A DNA stretch of 64,000 nucleotides from the NCBI RefSeq assembly GCF_001280435.1, contig NZ_LBIP01000018.1:434001-498000 (forward strand), in the 5' to 3' direction. This document shows, in pieces, positions 1 to 8,369 of the stretch. The notes below the pieces were generated by a model, which worked only from the letters and a program-made list of their open reading frames with translations, was not told the DNA's origin and ran no database searches. Both the position numbers and the translations under genes were made by a program. How positions within the stretch are numbered: the stretch's first letter is position 1; every line of letters starts with the position of its first letter. The DNA is from Mangrovimonas xylaniphaga. GTDB taxonomy: Bacteria > Bacteroidota > Bacteroidia > Flavobacteriales > Flavobacteriaceae.

Positions 1-235
1 ATTTTTATTTTTCATCCTTTTGTTAATTATCTATTTATTGAAATCATTCAAATTAGAAATTAATTTAAGATTCTTCTGCTTTTCAATACTAGCAACCTTG
101 TATATCTTTATGCTAACCCTTCAAACGGTTATTAATCAAGGTTACATTATAGTTGTGTTTGCTTTTGTAGGGTACGTTTTAGACAAAAACAAGCAACATG
201 AATATAAAAACAGATACGCCTTAAGCTCTTCTTAG
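1..235 (+). CDS. C-terminal fragment of a membrane protein, possibly the polysaccharide polymerase
   Basis: The reading frame is open from position 2, so the gene starts left of the window. The visible 78 or so residues hold about two hydrophobic membrane segments followed by a short charged tail (DKNKQHEYKNRY). The place just before acetyltransferase and glycosyltransferase genes fits a Wzy/O-antigen-ligase-like polymerase, which usually ends this way. No family motif is visible in the fragment, so the polymerase call is inference from context. It could equally be the end of a flippase or another multispanning protein. Confidence 0.5.
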   Translation, partial: FLFFILLLIIYLLKSFKLEINLRFFCFSILATLYIFMLTLQTVINQGYIIVVFAFVGYVLDKNKQHEYKNRYALSSS

Positions 236-420
236 GTTCGATGTAAATAAAAAAAGCTTTAAACGGCTCAAATTAATGGATAACGATCTGTTAAATGTTA
301 AGAAAACTCCATTTAAACTAACATTTTGCAATCAGTAAAAAAAATCATATTTAAAATCATCCCTTTTGCCTTAAATTTAAAATTTCAGTATACATAGTAA
401 AATGGATAAAATGGTTTATT

Positions 421-1002
421 ATGATAAATAACAAAAATTCATATAGAAAATATTTAAAGGCAGACAAGCGCGCATTAAATATCAAAAACAACGATTTTTT
501 TTCGGCTTTAATTAATTACATATCTCCAAATCCTATATGGATATTTCAGAAAAAAATGCGCAAATTAGAATACTTTACCAATTGCAAAAATAAAGGTATT
601 TACAAGCCATATATTCTTTTCCTAAGATATAAATACAAAAAGGCTTCTATAAAACTAGGTTTTTCAATTCCAATAAATGTATTTGGCCCAGGGCTAGCAA
701 TAGTTCATTACGGGACAATTATTGTCAATAGCAAGGCTAAAGTTGGAGCTAATTGCAGGATTCATGCATGCACTAACATTGGGGCTTCTGGAGGATCTAA
801 ATTGGCTCCAAAAATTGGTGACAATGTATATATTGCTCCAGGTGTAAAAATTTTTGGTAATATCTCAATAGCCAACAATACAGCTATAAGTGCTAATTCT
901 GTTGTTAACAAATCAGTTTACGAGGAGAACATGATGGTAGCAGGCATACCTGCGAGAACAATAAAACCTATTAATATAAAATCAATTATTAAACATATTT
1001 GA
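421..1002 (+). CDS. Serine-acetyltransferase-like O-acetyltransferase (left-handed beta-helix)
   Basis: This 193-residue protein has about 75 N-terminal residues without repeats, then hexapeptide repeats from roughly residue 80 to 180. The typical run GPGLAIVHYGTIIVNSKAKVG is followed by NCRIHACTNIGASGG with the likely catalytic His. The C-terminal MMVAGIPARTIKPI is the usual end of CysE/WcaF-like acetyltransferases. The family moves an acetyl group from acetyl-CoA to a hydroxyl. In a polysaccharide locus the acceptor is more likely a sugar than serine, but this is inferred. It lacks the N-terminal Rossmann domain of PglD-type UDP-amino-sugar acetyltransferases. The ATG at 421 gives the normal length. 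Confidence 0.82.
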   Translation: MINNKNSYRKYLKADKRALNIKNNDFFSALINYISPNPIWIFQKKMRKLEYFTNCKNKGIYKPYILFLRYKYKKASIKLGFSIPINVFGPGLAIVHYGTIIVNSKAKVGANCRIHACTNIGASGGSKLAPKIGDNVYIAPGVKIFGNISIANNTAISANSVVNKSVYEENMMVAGIPARTIKPINIKSIIKHI

Positions 1003-1323
1003 TTTAATCTGTTGTTTTTATAAACTTTATAAAACTTCACAATATTTTAACTTTCAATATTTTACCGATTGAAGGAATTAATAGTCATTCAAAGAGTAAT
1101 TTTGATTAATATATTTTATTAAAACATTTTTACAATTTAAAATATCATAATATGCTAATCAAAAATAATTAAAGCAAAACTTTCATTTATAGGGAATTTT
1201 CACTTAAACAAGCAAAACCATTAAAAGTAACAGAATAATTAAAAGTTGTCAAATTGCCTAGAACATTCATGCAAAAGGATTTTGGAAAAGTAAAAAACAC
1301 GCAAACAAAGAAGAACAAGTATA
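1003..1323. other. Intergenic, no gene recognised
   Basis: This is very A+T-rich sequence between two same-strand genes. I see no ORF with coding character, no strong hairpin and no perfect TAnnTTTG box. Confidence 0.6.
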
Positions 1324-2406
1324 ATGAAGGAGTCAAATAAAATTAATATTTCTTTTATATTACCCTCATTGGTTGCTGGTGGAGCTGAACGCGTCATTTC
1401 ATTTATTGCGCAAAACATTGATAAAACTAAATTTAATGTTACTCTTTTAGTCCTAGGTTTTCAGAAAGATAGTGTTTATAAAATTGATGACATTAACACT
1501 ATTTATTTAAATAAGAAAAGGGTTTTAAAAGCAATCCCCTATTTAATTAATTACAGCCTTTTTAAGAAGCAAGATATTATTATTAGCGCCATCGGACATC
1601 TTAATACTGTAATGGCATATATTTCTTTAATAACTCCTAAAACAAAATTTATTGCCAGAGAGGTAAATATACTTAGTGCTTTAAAAACATTCCAAACTAA
1701 AAACAATTTTCTTCTAGAATTTTTAGGAAAGTATAGATTCAATTTTTTCGATGCGATTATTTGTCAATCAAGAGACATGTATGAAGACCTAATTTCTAAT
1801 TACAATCTAAATTCAAACAAAATAGTAATTATAAATAACCCTATTACTGACAATTTCTACTTTTCAGGAAGGAAGTCTGAAAGCAAGATATTAAGACTAG
1901 TGACAGTTGCTCGATTAAAAAAGCAAAAAGGGCATCTACGCATCTTGAATGCCTTATCTAAAGTCAATTTCCCTTTTCATTACACTATCATAGGGGATGG
2001 ACCTGAAATGGATATTATTTTCAAACTAATAGATCAACTAAAGTTGTCAAATCAAATCACTCATGTTAAACACACTGATGAAGTTCCTAAATATCTCCGC
2101 GAAAATGACCTTTATTTACAAGGCTCTTATATAGAAGGGTTTCCCAATGCTGTAATTGAAAGCTGCGCAGTAGGCACTCCTGTCTTAGCTTTTAGTGCCC
2201 CTGGAGGACTTAATGAAATAATAAAGGAACCTATAAATGGTTTTATTGTTAATTCAGAGCAGGAATACATAAACCACTTATTAGAAATCAACAGTCGATT
2301 TCCTTTCTCTCCTGAAGAAGTAAGTCTATCTGTTCAAAAAAAATATAGTAAAACTAATATTATTAAAGAATATGAAAACTTATTTACTGATTTGTTAAAT
2401 TTATAA
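1324..2406 (+). CDS. GT4-family glycosyltransferase
   Basis: This 360-residue GT-B enzyme would add a sugar to the lipid-linked oligosaccharide on the cytoplasmic side. The N-terminal domain begins with SFILPSLVAGGAERVISF, the GGAE acceptor-side motif of GT4 enzymes. The C-terminal domain has VTVARLKKQKGHLRIL (start of the nucleotide-sugar domain, near residue 192) and EGFPNAVIESCAVGTPVLAF (near residue 275), which holds the two Glu of the EX7E motif. Full length for the family. The next glycosyltransferase starts 2 bp after its stop, so the two are co-transcribed. Sugar and linkage cannot be read from the sequence. Confidence 0.9.
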   Translation: MKESNKINISFILPSLVAGGAERVISFIAQNIDKTKFNVTLLVLGFQKDSVYKIDDINTIYLNKKRVLKAIPYLINYSLFKKQDIIISAIGHLNTVMAYISLITPKTKFIAREVNILSALKTFQTKNNFLLEFLGKYRFNFFDAIICQSRDMYEDLISNYNLNSNKIVIINNPITDNFYFSGRKSESKILRLVTVARLKKQKGHLRILNALSKVNFPFHYTIIGDGPEMDIIFKLIDQLKLSNQITHVKHTDEVPKYLRENDLYLQGSYIEGFPNAVIESCAVGTPVLAFSAPGGLNEIIKEPINGFIVNSEQEYINHLLEINSRFPFSPEEVSLSVQKKYSKTNIIKEYENLFTDLLNL

Positions 2407-2408
2407 TT

Positions 2409-3557
2409 ATGGATAAAACCAAACCAAATATTAGTATTTTAAGTGTTAATCTAGGAAGTGGAGGAGCTCAAAAGGTTATCAGCCTTTTATTACAAGAACT
2501 TAAAAACAACTATAACGTCAGTTTAGTATTGTTTTATAATCATATCCACTTTAATGTTCCTAATGATATAAATGTGGTCTACCTTTCAAAGGCATCAACT
2601 GAAAGAGGTTACTATTCTAAATTAAGGAATTTAATAATATTTAATAAAAAATATAATGCCTTCATTAAAGAGGAAAACATAAACATTTCTGTGTCTTTTT
2701 TGGCTTTTCCAAACATAATCAATGGCATGATGGCTACAAAAAACAAAAATATTAAAACCATAATTAGTGAACGTGGTTTACCTGAAGGTAATACGACAAG
2801 TAACTTATCTCTGAAAATTGCTAAAGTATTCTATCCTATTTTTTATAATAAATGTTCAAAACTATTCTCCAATTCGGTTTATATAAATCAAACTTTAAAG
2901 GAGAATTTTAAAATTAATATCCCAATGGAAGTTATTTATAACCCCGTTGTCCCCCCTATCAATACTTTAAACCCGAATAACCTTATTACTGATATTGATT
3001 GCTTTAAAATTATAACTACTGGCACTTTAAATAAACGTAAAAACCAAATAATGATTATTCGTGCATTAAGGGAAAATATAAAAAACTATAGGCTTACCAT
3101 TTTGGGAGATGGACCTTTAAAAGGATATTTAACACACGTAATACATAGTTTACAATTAGAAAAGCAGGTGGTTCTTGAAGGAAAAGTGAAAAATGTAAAT
3201 GATTATCTATTAGACAACCATTGCTTCGTTTTGTCGTCTTTTGCGGAAGGTTTCCCTAATGCACTGTTAGAAGCTATGGCCATTGGACTTCCTTGCATTT
3301 CTACAAATTGTATATCTGGGCCTTTAGAGTTGCTAAATGAAAATAAAGCAGTTAAAATTGAGGAAGGAACATATTTTAAAGGCAAATATGGCCTTCTTGT
3401 AAATAATGATGATCAAATTGGATTGAAAAAAGCGTTGGAATTTCTAAAAGGCAATCCTTCAGAAAGAAAAAACTATAGTGAGCTAAGTTTACAAAGATCT
3501 AAAGAATATCAACTTAAAAATATTTACTCTAAATTCTATCAATTTATAAACAATTAA
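2409..3557 (+). CDS. GT4-family glycosyltransferase
   Basis: A second GT-B enzyme of 382 residues and a relative of its upstream neighbour. It begins with ISILSVNLGSGGAQKVISLL and has the donor-domain EX7E segment EGFPNALLEAMAIGLPCIST near residue 278. The segment TTGTLNKRKNQIMIIRAL near residue 200 is the usual hinge to the second Rossmann domain. It follows the previous gene by 2 bp, so translational coupling is likely. About 150 bp of non-coding DNA separate it from the third glycosyltransferase. Donor and acceptor are unknown. Confidence 0.9.
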   Translation: MDKTKPNISILSVNLGSGGAQKVISLLLQELKNNYNVSLVLFYNHIHFNVPNDINVVYLSKASTERGYYSKLRNLIIFNKKYNAFIKEENINISVSFLAFPNIINGMMATKNKNIKTIISERGLPEGNTTSNLSLKIAKVFYPIFYNKCSKLFSNSVYINQTLKENFKINIPMEVIYNPVVPPINTLNPNNLITDIDCFKIITTGTLNKRKNQIMIIRALRENIKNYRLTILGDGPLKGYLTHVIHSLQLEKQVVLEGKVKNVNDYLLDNHCFVLSSFAEGFPNALLEAMAIGLPCISTNCISGPLELLNENKAVKIEEGTYFKGKYGLLVNNDDQIGLKKALEFLKGNPSERKNYSELSLQRSKEYQLKNIYSKFYQFINN

Positions 3558-3582
3558 AATTTTTAAATAAAAACATATTAAA

Positions 3583-3689
3583 TATAGGTGGCTTGAAACA
3601 AAACTGGATATTAATCCTCCAAAAAAATAATTTAGAACACACAAAGTGTAGCCTTTTACCTTTTTTATTAATTCCTCATACCACCTATA
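3583..3689. repeat. 9-bp perfect inverted repeat bounding 89 bp of intergenic DNA
   Basis: TATAGGTGG at 3583-3591 is matched by CCACCTATA at 3681-3689. The inside has no ORF and no transposase remnant, and I see no flanking target duplication. Its role is unknown. Confidence 0.4.
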
Positions 3690-3714
3690 ATTTTCAAAAC
3701 AAGTCTATGTTTAA

Positions 3715-4857
3715 ATGAAAAAAAAGAGAATTTTAATAGTTGCATCGTACTCAGGTTCGTTAATTCATTTCAGAGGTGATTTTATAAAAAGTCTCATTAA
3801 TCATGATTTTGCGGTGTATACCGCTGCTCCGAATTATTCCGTTGAAATAACACAACAACTTCTTAATATAGGAGCGAAACCAATAGAGTTCAAATTAGAG
3901 CGAACAGGTTTAAATCCTTTAAATGACCTTAAATCTATATCTGAATTAAGATATATAATAAAAACTTCAAAAATAGATCTTGTATTTCCTTACACTGTGA
4001 AACCTGTAATATTTAGCTCTTTAGCAGCTAATCAATGTAAAGTTCCTGTTATATCCCTAATTACGGGCCTAGGGTTTGCCTTTACCGGTATAACCTTTAA
4101 AGCTAGAATATTACAGCGCCTCAATGAGTTTCTATATAAACAATCAATAAGGAAAAACAAAGTTATTATCTTTCAGAATAAAGATGATTACGCATTGTTT
4201 TTGGATAGAAAAATTATTTCTAAAAAAAATAAAGTATGTTTTGTAAGTGGCTCTGGTGTGGATCTTAACAAATACAAAGTAAGAATAAACAATAACACAT
4301 CAAATGTCATTAGTTTTCTTCTAGTAGCGCGTTTGATAGAAGAAAAGGGAATCCAATTGTATATCGAAGCTGCAGAATTATTAAAGCAAAAATATCCAGA
4401 CGTAGAATTTCATGTTATTGGGGAACCTGATCAATCGCCCTCTGCTATTAAACTAGAAAAACTCAATGATTTAAATAATAAAAATATTATTGTATATCAC
4501 GGAAAACAAGCTAATATTCCAGAACATCTCTTCAAAAGAGATGTTTTCGTATTACCTACATACTACAGAGAAGGCATTCCTAGATCAATTCTTGAAGCTC
4601 TCTCTGTAGGCCTCCCAATTATCACAACTGAATCACCTGGTTGTAAAGAAACTGTTATAAAAGGTAAAAATGGAATATTAATTCCTCCTAGAAACTTAGA
4701 ACAATTAGTATGCGCTATGGAGTTTTTTATAATTCATAAAGAAAAAATCAAGGAAATGGGAATAAATAGCCGAAAATATGCCGAAGAACGATTTGATGTA
4801 AATATAATCAATGAAGACTTATTGAATATTATAAACTCTAATTTACAACTTCTCTAA
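3715..4857 (+). CDS. GT4-family glycosyltransferase, PglA-like
   Basis: A 380-residue GT-B enzyme. The N-terminal half (ILIVASYSGSLIHFRGDF, then FPYTVKPVIFSSLAA and ITGLGFAFTG near residue 117) is typical of the PglA/WbpG-like subgroup. That subgroup adds the second sugar onto a PglC-made undecaprenyl-diphospho-sugar. The donor domain shows LVARLIEEKGIQLYIEAAE and the EX7E segment EGIPRSILEALSVGLPII. A PglC-like transferase at 7536 and PglE/PglF-like genes at 16192 and 17313 fit this role. The exact sugars are inference. Confidence 0.88.
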   Translation: MKKKRILIVASYSGSLIHFRGDFIKSLINHDFAVYTAAPNYSVEITQQLLNIGAKPIEFKLERTGLNPLNDLKSISELRYIIKTSKIDLVFPYTVKPVIFSSLAANQCKVPVISLITGLGFAFTGITFKARILQRLNEFLYKQSIRKNKVIIFQNKDDYALFLDRKIISKKNKVCFVSGSGVDLNKYKVRINNNTSNVISFLLVARLIEEKGIQLYIEAAELLKQKYPDVEFHVIGEPDQSPSAIKLEKLNDLNNKNIIVYHGKQANIPEHLFKRDVFVLPTYYREGIPRSILEALSVGLPIITTESPGCKETVIKGKNGILIPPRNLEQLVCAMEFFIIHKEKIKEMGINSRKYAEERFDVNIINEDLLNIINSNLQLL

Positions 4858-4984
4858 GAGATATTCCTTAACAAAGAATTTGAGAAATTCTATTTGTGAA
4901 CTTAATTTATATTGAAAAGAGTAAATAATTAACTCACTTCAAATCATACATATTTAACTTTTCCTTATGTCATAAATAAATTTC

Positions 4985-5014
4985 AAGTTAAGTTAAGTTA
5001 AGTTAAGTTAAGTC
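4985..5014. repeat. Pentanucleotide tandem repeat (AAGTT x5, then AAGTC)
   Basis: Five perfect AAGTT units run from 4985 to 5009, and a sixth changed unit ends at 5014. The array overlaps the last Thr codon and the stop codon of the reverse-strand sulfotransferase. A change in copy number would alter at most a few C-terminal residues, because every frame through the repeat meets TAA within five codons. Confidence 0.85.
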
Positions 5015-5943
5015 ATTTTATTATTTAGGGAGTAACCATATGATTCCATCGTGCTCCGTGAAAAATTAAAAAACTTCTTTTGATAATCGATATTTAACTT
5101 TTCAAACCATTCGTCATCATTGAAACGTAATTTAATAGAGTCCGCTTTACGAATACCATTTCCTGCCACAACATGAGAAATATGAAAAGAGCTATTCGAA
5201 CTAACCATATCTATAATTGGCTTAACATCCAACCCTGCAACATCTCCAATTTTTCTAAGAGTTTCTTGTGGGTTCTTGGCAAAATCTTCGTAACGAATCA
5301 ATACTGAATTGTTAGCTTTTTTTCTCACAAAATTAGATTGCCTATTAACCATTACCCAAAACAAGGCTGTTCTCCATATGGGCTTTTGCCCCCCTTCCTT
5401 TTTAGCCTTTTTTTCAAGTGACCATGCAACTCCCCTCCCATCTCGGACCAGATGCACTAACCGTAAATCTATTTTTGGATGATTCAATAAAGCCCAAGCA
5501 CGCAGGGGATTTTTTGAAATATCTAATATAATTGGTTTGCCACTGTGCCTACGAAGGGTGTCAAAAAAGTTATATGTATTGTTTAGATAGTCTTGTACGT
5601 TGGAAGATTTTAATGATAATCCAAACCATAATCTTAACCAGGCCTTCATTGATTTGTAACTTTCAAATTTTTTCCATTTTGAAAGACCTTCTTTTATAGA
5701 TGAATCAGATATCTTTCTCAGCCAATCTCCCATTACAGATGACCAAAATTTACAATTGATAGTAGCTTCCCCACACGAACATATTTTACGCTCATTATAA
5801 ACATATTCCATACTTTGAAGCTCTCCTCCACCAAAAACCTCTGGGTGATTATCTAGAATAATATTTAAAATTGTCGATCCAGAACGACCTGAGCCTGTGA
5901 AATAGATTACTTTAATTTTTTCTTGATTCTCATAGTTTTTCAT
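5008..5943 (-). CDS. Sulfotransferase family protein
   Basis: This 311-residue protein has the two PAPS-binding elements of sulfotransferases. The 5'-phosphosulfate loop is FTGSGRSGSTILN (residues 15-27), followed by LDNHPEVFGGGE. The 3'-phosphate segment is LVHLVRDGRGVAWSLEKK, followed downstream by RYEDFAKNPQETL. These enzymes move sulfate from PAPS to a hydroxyl or amine. In this locus a sugar of the surface polysaccharide is the likely acceptor, which would fit a marine flavobacterium. It is the only reverse-strand gene inside the polysaccharide locus, so it needs its own promoter and may be a later insertion. CysCN/PAPS-supply genes are not in the window. Confidence 0.85.
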   Translation of the reverse strand: MKNYENQEKIKVIYFTGSGRSGSTILNIILDNHPEVFGGGELQSMEYVYNERKICSCGEATINCKFWSSVMGDWLRKISDSSIKEGLSKWKKFESYKSMKAWLRLWFGLSLKSSNVQDYLNNTYNFFDTLRRHSGKPIILDISKNPLRAWALLNHPKIDLRLVHLVRDGRGVAWSLEKKAKKEGGQKPIWRTALFWVMVNRQSNFVRKKANNSVLIRYEDFAKNPQETLRKIGDVAGLDVKPIIDMVSSNSSFHISHVVAGNGIRKADSIKLRFNDDEWFEKLNIDYQKKFFNFSRSTMESYGYSLNNKMT

Positions 5944-6441
5944 AGCAAATTATTGTTTTTTTTTGCATTAACCCACCACCAAAAGCATAAGTAACTCTTA
6001 GCTAATGAAGTAAATTCATAAATCTAAAAAGAATATAATCGATGTATCGCTGTTAAAAAAGATAATATCCATTTTTAATTAAAAATTGGCTCTTAAAAAA
6101 TGGACTTGTTTTTAAAATACATTTAAGTAATTGATATTACTATGATTATAATTATTTAAAAAGAAAAATACCAAGAACATTTTAGTTTTTATAAAAGTTT
6201 TTTCTTTTAAAAGATCATTAACATTCTACTGTAAGTAAAGATTTGAATAAATCATCAACGGTAGAGTAATTGAAACCCAAAATGTGTTTCTATCAGAATT
6301 GCCCTTCCTTGAAAAGAAAAGAATCAAAACTCTATATGTGAAGTTTAAAATTTTGATATTTTCTGACTTTTGAATAGTCCTCTCTTTTAATTGATATTTT
6401 AAAAGAAGCTCCCTTTAGTGTTATAAAATATTTATTTTTAT
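5944..6441. other. Long intergenic region between divergent genes, no gene recognised
   Basis: About 500 bp of very A+T-rich sequence lie between the sulfotransferase and the EEP-family gene. The only structure noticed is a short palindrome (ATTTTTAATTAAAAAT, 6071-6086). Promoters in both directions must lie here, but I cannot place a convincing -7 box. Confidence 0.6.
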
Positions 6442-7512
6442 ATGATTTATCGTTTCTTCAATAGAATCCCATATTATTATTTGTCATTATTTTTCAATCA
6501 AAACATGAATCTTATGACTATTTTTTGTTTGAGAATAACTAAAAGAAAAATAAATTTAATAGCAATGATTGCTGTTTCACTTTCGATAATTAGCGAAATT
6601 AGTTCAAATGTAAATTGGGGGTGGATTTCGGTATTGTTAGGGATTAGTTGGCCAATTCTATTTGTAATAAATGTAGTATTGTCAGTTTTTGGCCTTATTA
6701 GCAAAAGATATTTATATCTACTTGGTGTATTAATTTTATCCATTAACCTTAATTCATTTTTCCGAATTTCTACAGAAGCTACAAATGAACCAAATGAATC
6801 GATTAACATTTTAACTTTTAATGTTAGAGGTTTCAACACCAATAACCTCATTAAGAATAAAGATACAACTTCAAACACATTAAAATTTATCGATTCAATA
6901 TATCCGGACATCTTAGTACTACAAGAATCAGATTATAAAATCTCAAGAAAAATTAAAGGTTACGATTATGAATTTTTAGGTTATAGAAAAAATCTAGATA
7001 AATCTCTTTTGTCAATTAATTCTAAATACCCGATAATTAATAAAGGATACATAAACTTTCCACACACTAAAAACAATGGGATTTATGCAGATATATTGAT
7101 TCAAAATGACACTATAAGAATCTACAATTTACACTTGCAATCCTATAAACTAACAGGAAACTCATTAAGAACTGGAAAAAATCTATTAAAAAAAATAGAC
7201 AATACATTTAACCAACAAGTATTGCAGTCCAAAATTGTACGTAAAAATGCCTCCAATTGCACAATGAAAATAATTATTTCCGGGGATTTGAACACCCCTC
7301 CAAACACATTTCCTTATAACATTTTAAAACAAAATTTAAATGACTCATTTATAGAAAAAGGTAATGGATTAGGTACTACTTACAACTTAAGGGGCTACCC
7401 ATTAAGACTAGACTATTTCTTTATGGATCAAAAAATTAAAATATTAAATCATAAAAACTTTAAATTAAATTTATCCGATCATGAGCCTATATTGGTTACC
7501 TTTAAACTTTAA
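6442..7512 (+). CDS. Membrane-anchored endonuclease/exonuclease/phosphatase (EEP) family protein
   Basis: A 356-residue protein with two or three N-terminal membrane segments (about residues 38-110) and an EEP-fold domain from about residue 120. EEP motifs are visible in order: ILTFNVRGFN with the metal/catalytic Asn, DILVLQES with the metal-ligand Glu, IISGDLNTPPN with the catalytic Asp and Asn, RLDYFF, and the terminal LSDHEPI with the catalytic Asp-His pair. The family cleaves phosphodiesters or phosphomonoesters of nucleic acids, inositides or lipids. The substrate here is unknown, and the locus makes a lipid-phosphate or glycan-linked substrate possible. Met22 or Met25 are possible alternative starts, since the first 35 residues are poorly conserved in character. 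Confidence 0.82.
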   Translation: MIYRFFNRIPYYYLSLFFNQNMNLMTIFCLRITKRKINLIAMIAVSLSIISEISSNVNWGWISVLLGISWPILFVINVVLSVFGLISKRYLYLLGVLILSINLNSFFRISTEATNEPNESINILTFNVRGFNTNNLIKNKDTTSNTLKFIDSIYPDILVLQESDYKISRKIKGYDYEFLGYRKNLDKSLLSINSKYPIINKGYINFPHTKNNGIYADILIQNDTIRIYNLHLQSYKLTGNSLRTGKNLLKKIDNTFNQQVLQSKIVRKNASNCTMKIIISGDLNTPPNTFPYNILKQNLNDSFIEKGNGLGTTYNLRGYPLRLDYFFMDQKIKILNHKNFKLNLSDHEPILVTFKL

Positions 7513-7535
7513 TAAAAAAAACTAACTGATTTTAA

Positions 7536-8150
7536 ATGAGAAGTTTATATAAGTTTTTTTTCAAACGTTTTTTTGACCTTAATTTAGCATTAATGGGATT
7601 TATTTGCCTCTTCCCTATTTTTCTAATTTTAACTATCCTATTGTTTTGGGTTAACCGAGGCAAACCATTCTTTTTACAACCTAGACCTGGGAAAAATGCT
7701 GAAATTTTTAAAATCATAAAATTTAAATCCATGACAGATGAAAGGGATTCCAAAGGAAAACTACTTCCTGAGGCTGAAAGACTAACGGGCTTGGGAAAAT
7801 TTATTAGAAAATACTCATTAGATGAAATCCCCCAACTGATGAACATTATAAAAGGAGACATGAGCCTCATAGGCCCTCGTCCACTTTTAGTGAGTTATCT
7901 GCCTCGATATAACGATGTTCAAAAACATAGACATGATATTAGGCCAGGAATTACTGGGTGGGCACAAGTTAATGGCAGGAATGCCTTGAGCTGGGAAGAA
8001 AAATTCAATTATGATGTTTGGTATGTCAACAACTTTTCATTTCTTCTAGATATTAAAATTTTCTTTTTAACATTCGCTAAAGTAGTCTCCAAGAAAGGAA
8101 TTTATACTTCAGAAACTTTATTCATGGAAGAATTTATGGGCTCAGAGTAA
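7536..8150 (+). CDS. Initiating sugar-phosphate transferase (PglC-like monotopic phosphoglycosyl transferase)
   Basis: This 204-residue enzyme moves a sugar-1-phosphate from a UDP-sugar to undecaprenyl phosphate at the inner membrane, the first committed step of chain assembly. It is the small one-domain form. A basic N-terminus and a re-entrant hydrophobic helix (residues 10-36) are followed by FKSMTDERD, in which the Asp-Glu pair is the catalytic dyad, and by the signature SLDEIPQLMNIIKGDMSLIGPRPLL. The C-terminal RPGITGWAQVNGRNALSWEEK completes the family pattern. Small PglC enzymes often use diacetamido-trideoxy sugars, which agrees with the PglE/PglF-like genes downstream. The specificity is inferred. 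Confidence 0.92.
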   Translation: MRSLYKFFFKRFFDLNLALMGFICLFPIFLILTILLFWVNRGKPFFLQPRPGKNAEIFKIIKFKSMTDERDSKGKLLPEAERLTGLGKFIRKYSLDEIPQLMNIIKGDMSLIGPRPLLVSYLPRYNDVQKHRHDIRPGITGWAQVNGRNALSWEEKFNYDVWYVNNFSFLLDIKIFFLTFAKVVSKKGIYTSETLFMEEFMGSE

Positions 8151-8369
8151 TCCTTGAACTCATAAAGAAAAACTAACCATCTTTTTTGGTTCAAAAAAAA
8201 ATCATTATCACTTAATCCTTATTAGTTTGCAATAATTATTAAAAAAAACATTTAATAACAGATTAAGGTTTTAATGATGCAATTCAAAGATTATTTTTTT
8301 TAAGTTCTAAAGAATTTCAGAAGTTTAACTCAAGTTTTCCTGAACTCCAATCTTATACCAATAGAATTT

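Noticed and set aside
4985-5014. Pentanucleotide repeat as a phase-variation switch for the sulfotransferase
   Set aside because: It sits at the stop codon, and each frame through AACTT repeats meets TAA within five codons. Slippage would change only the last residues.
6498-6911. A 137-residue reverse-strand ORF opposite the EEP gene
   Set aside because: It lies inside the first part of a gene with clear EEP motifs and shows no domain of its own.
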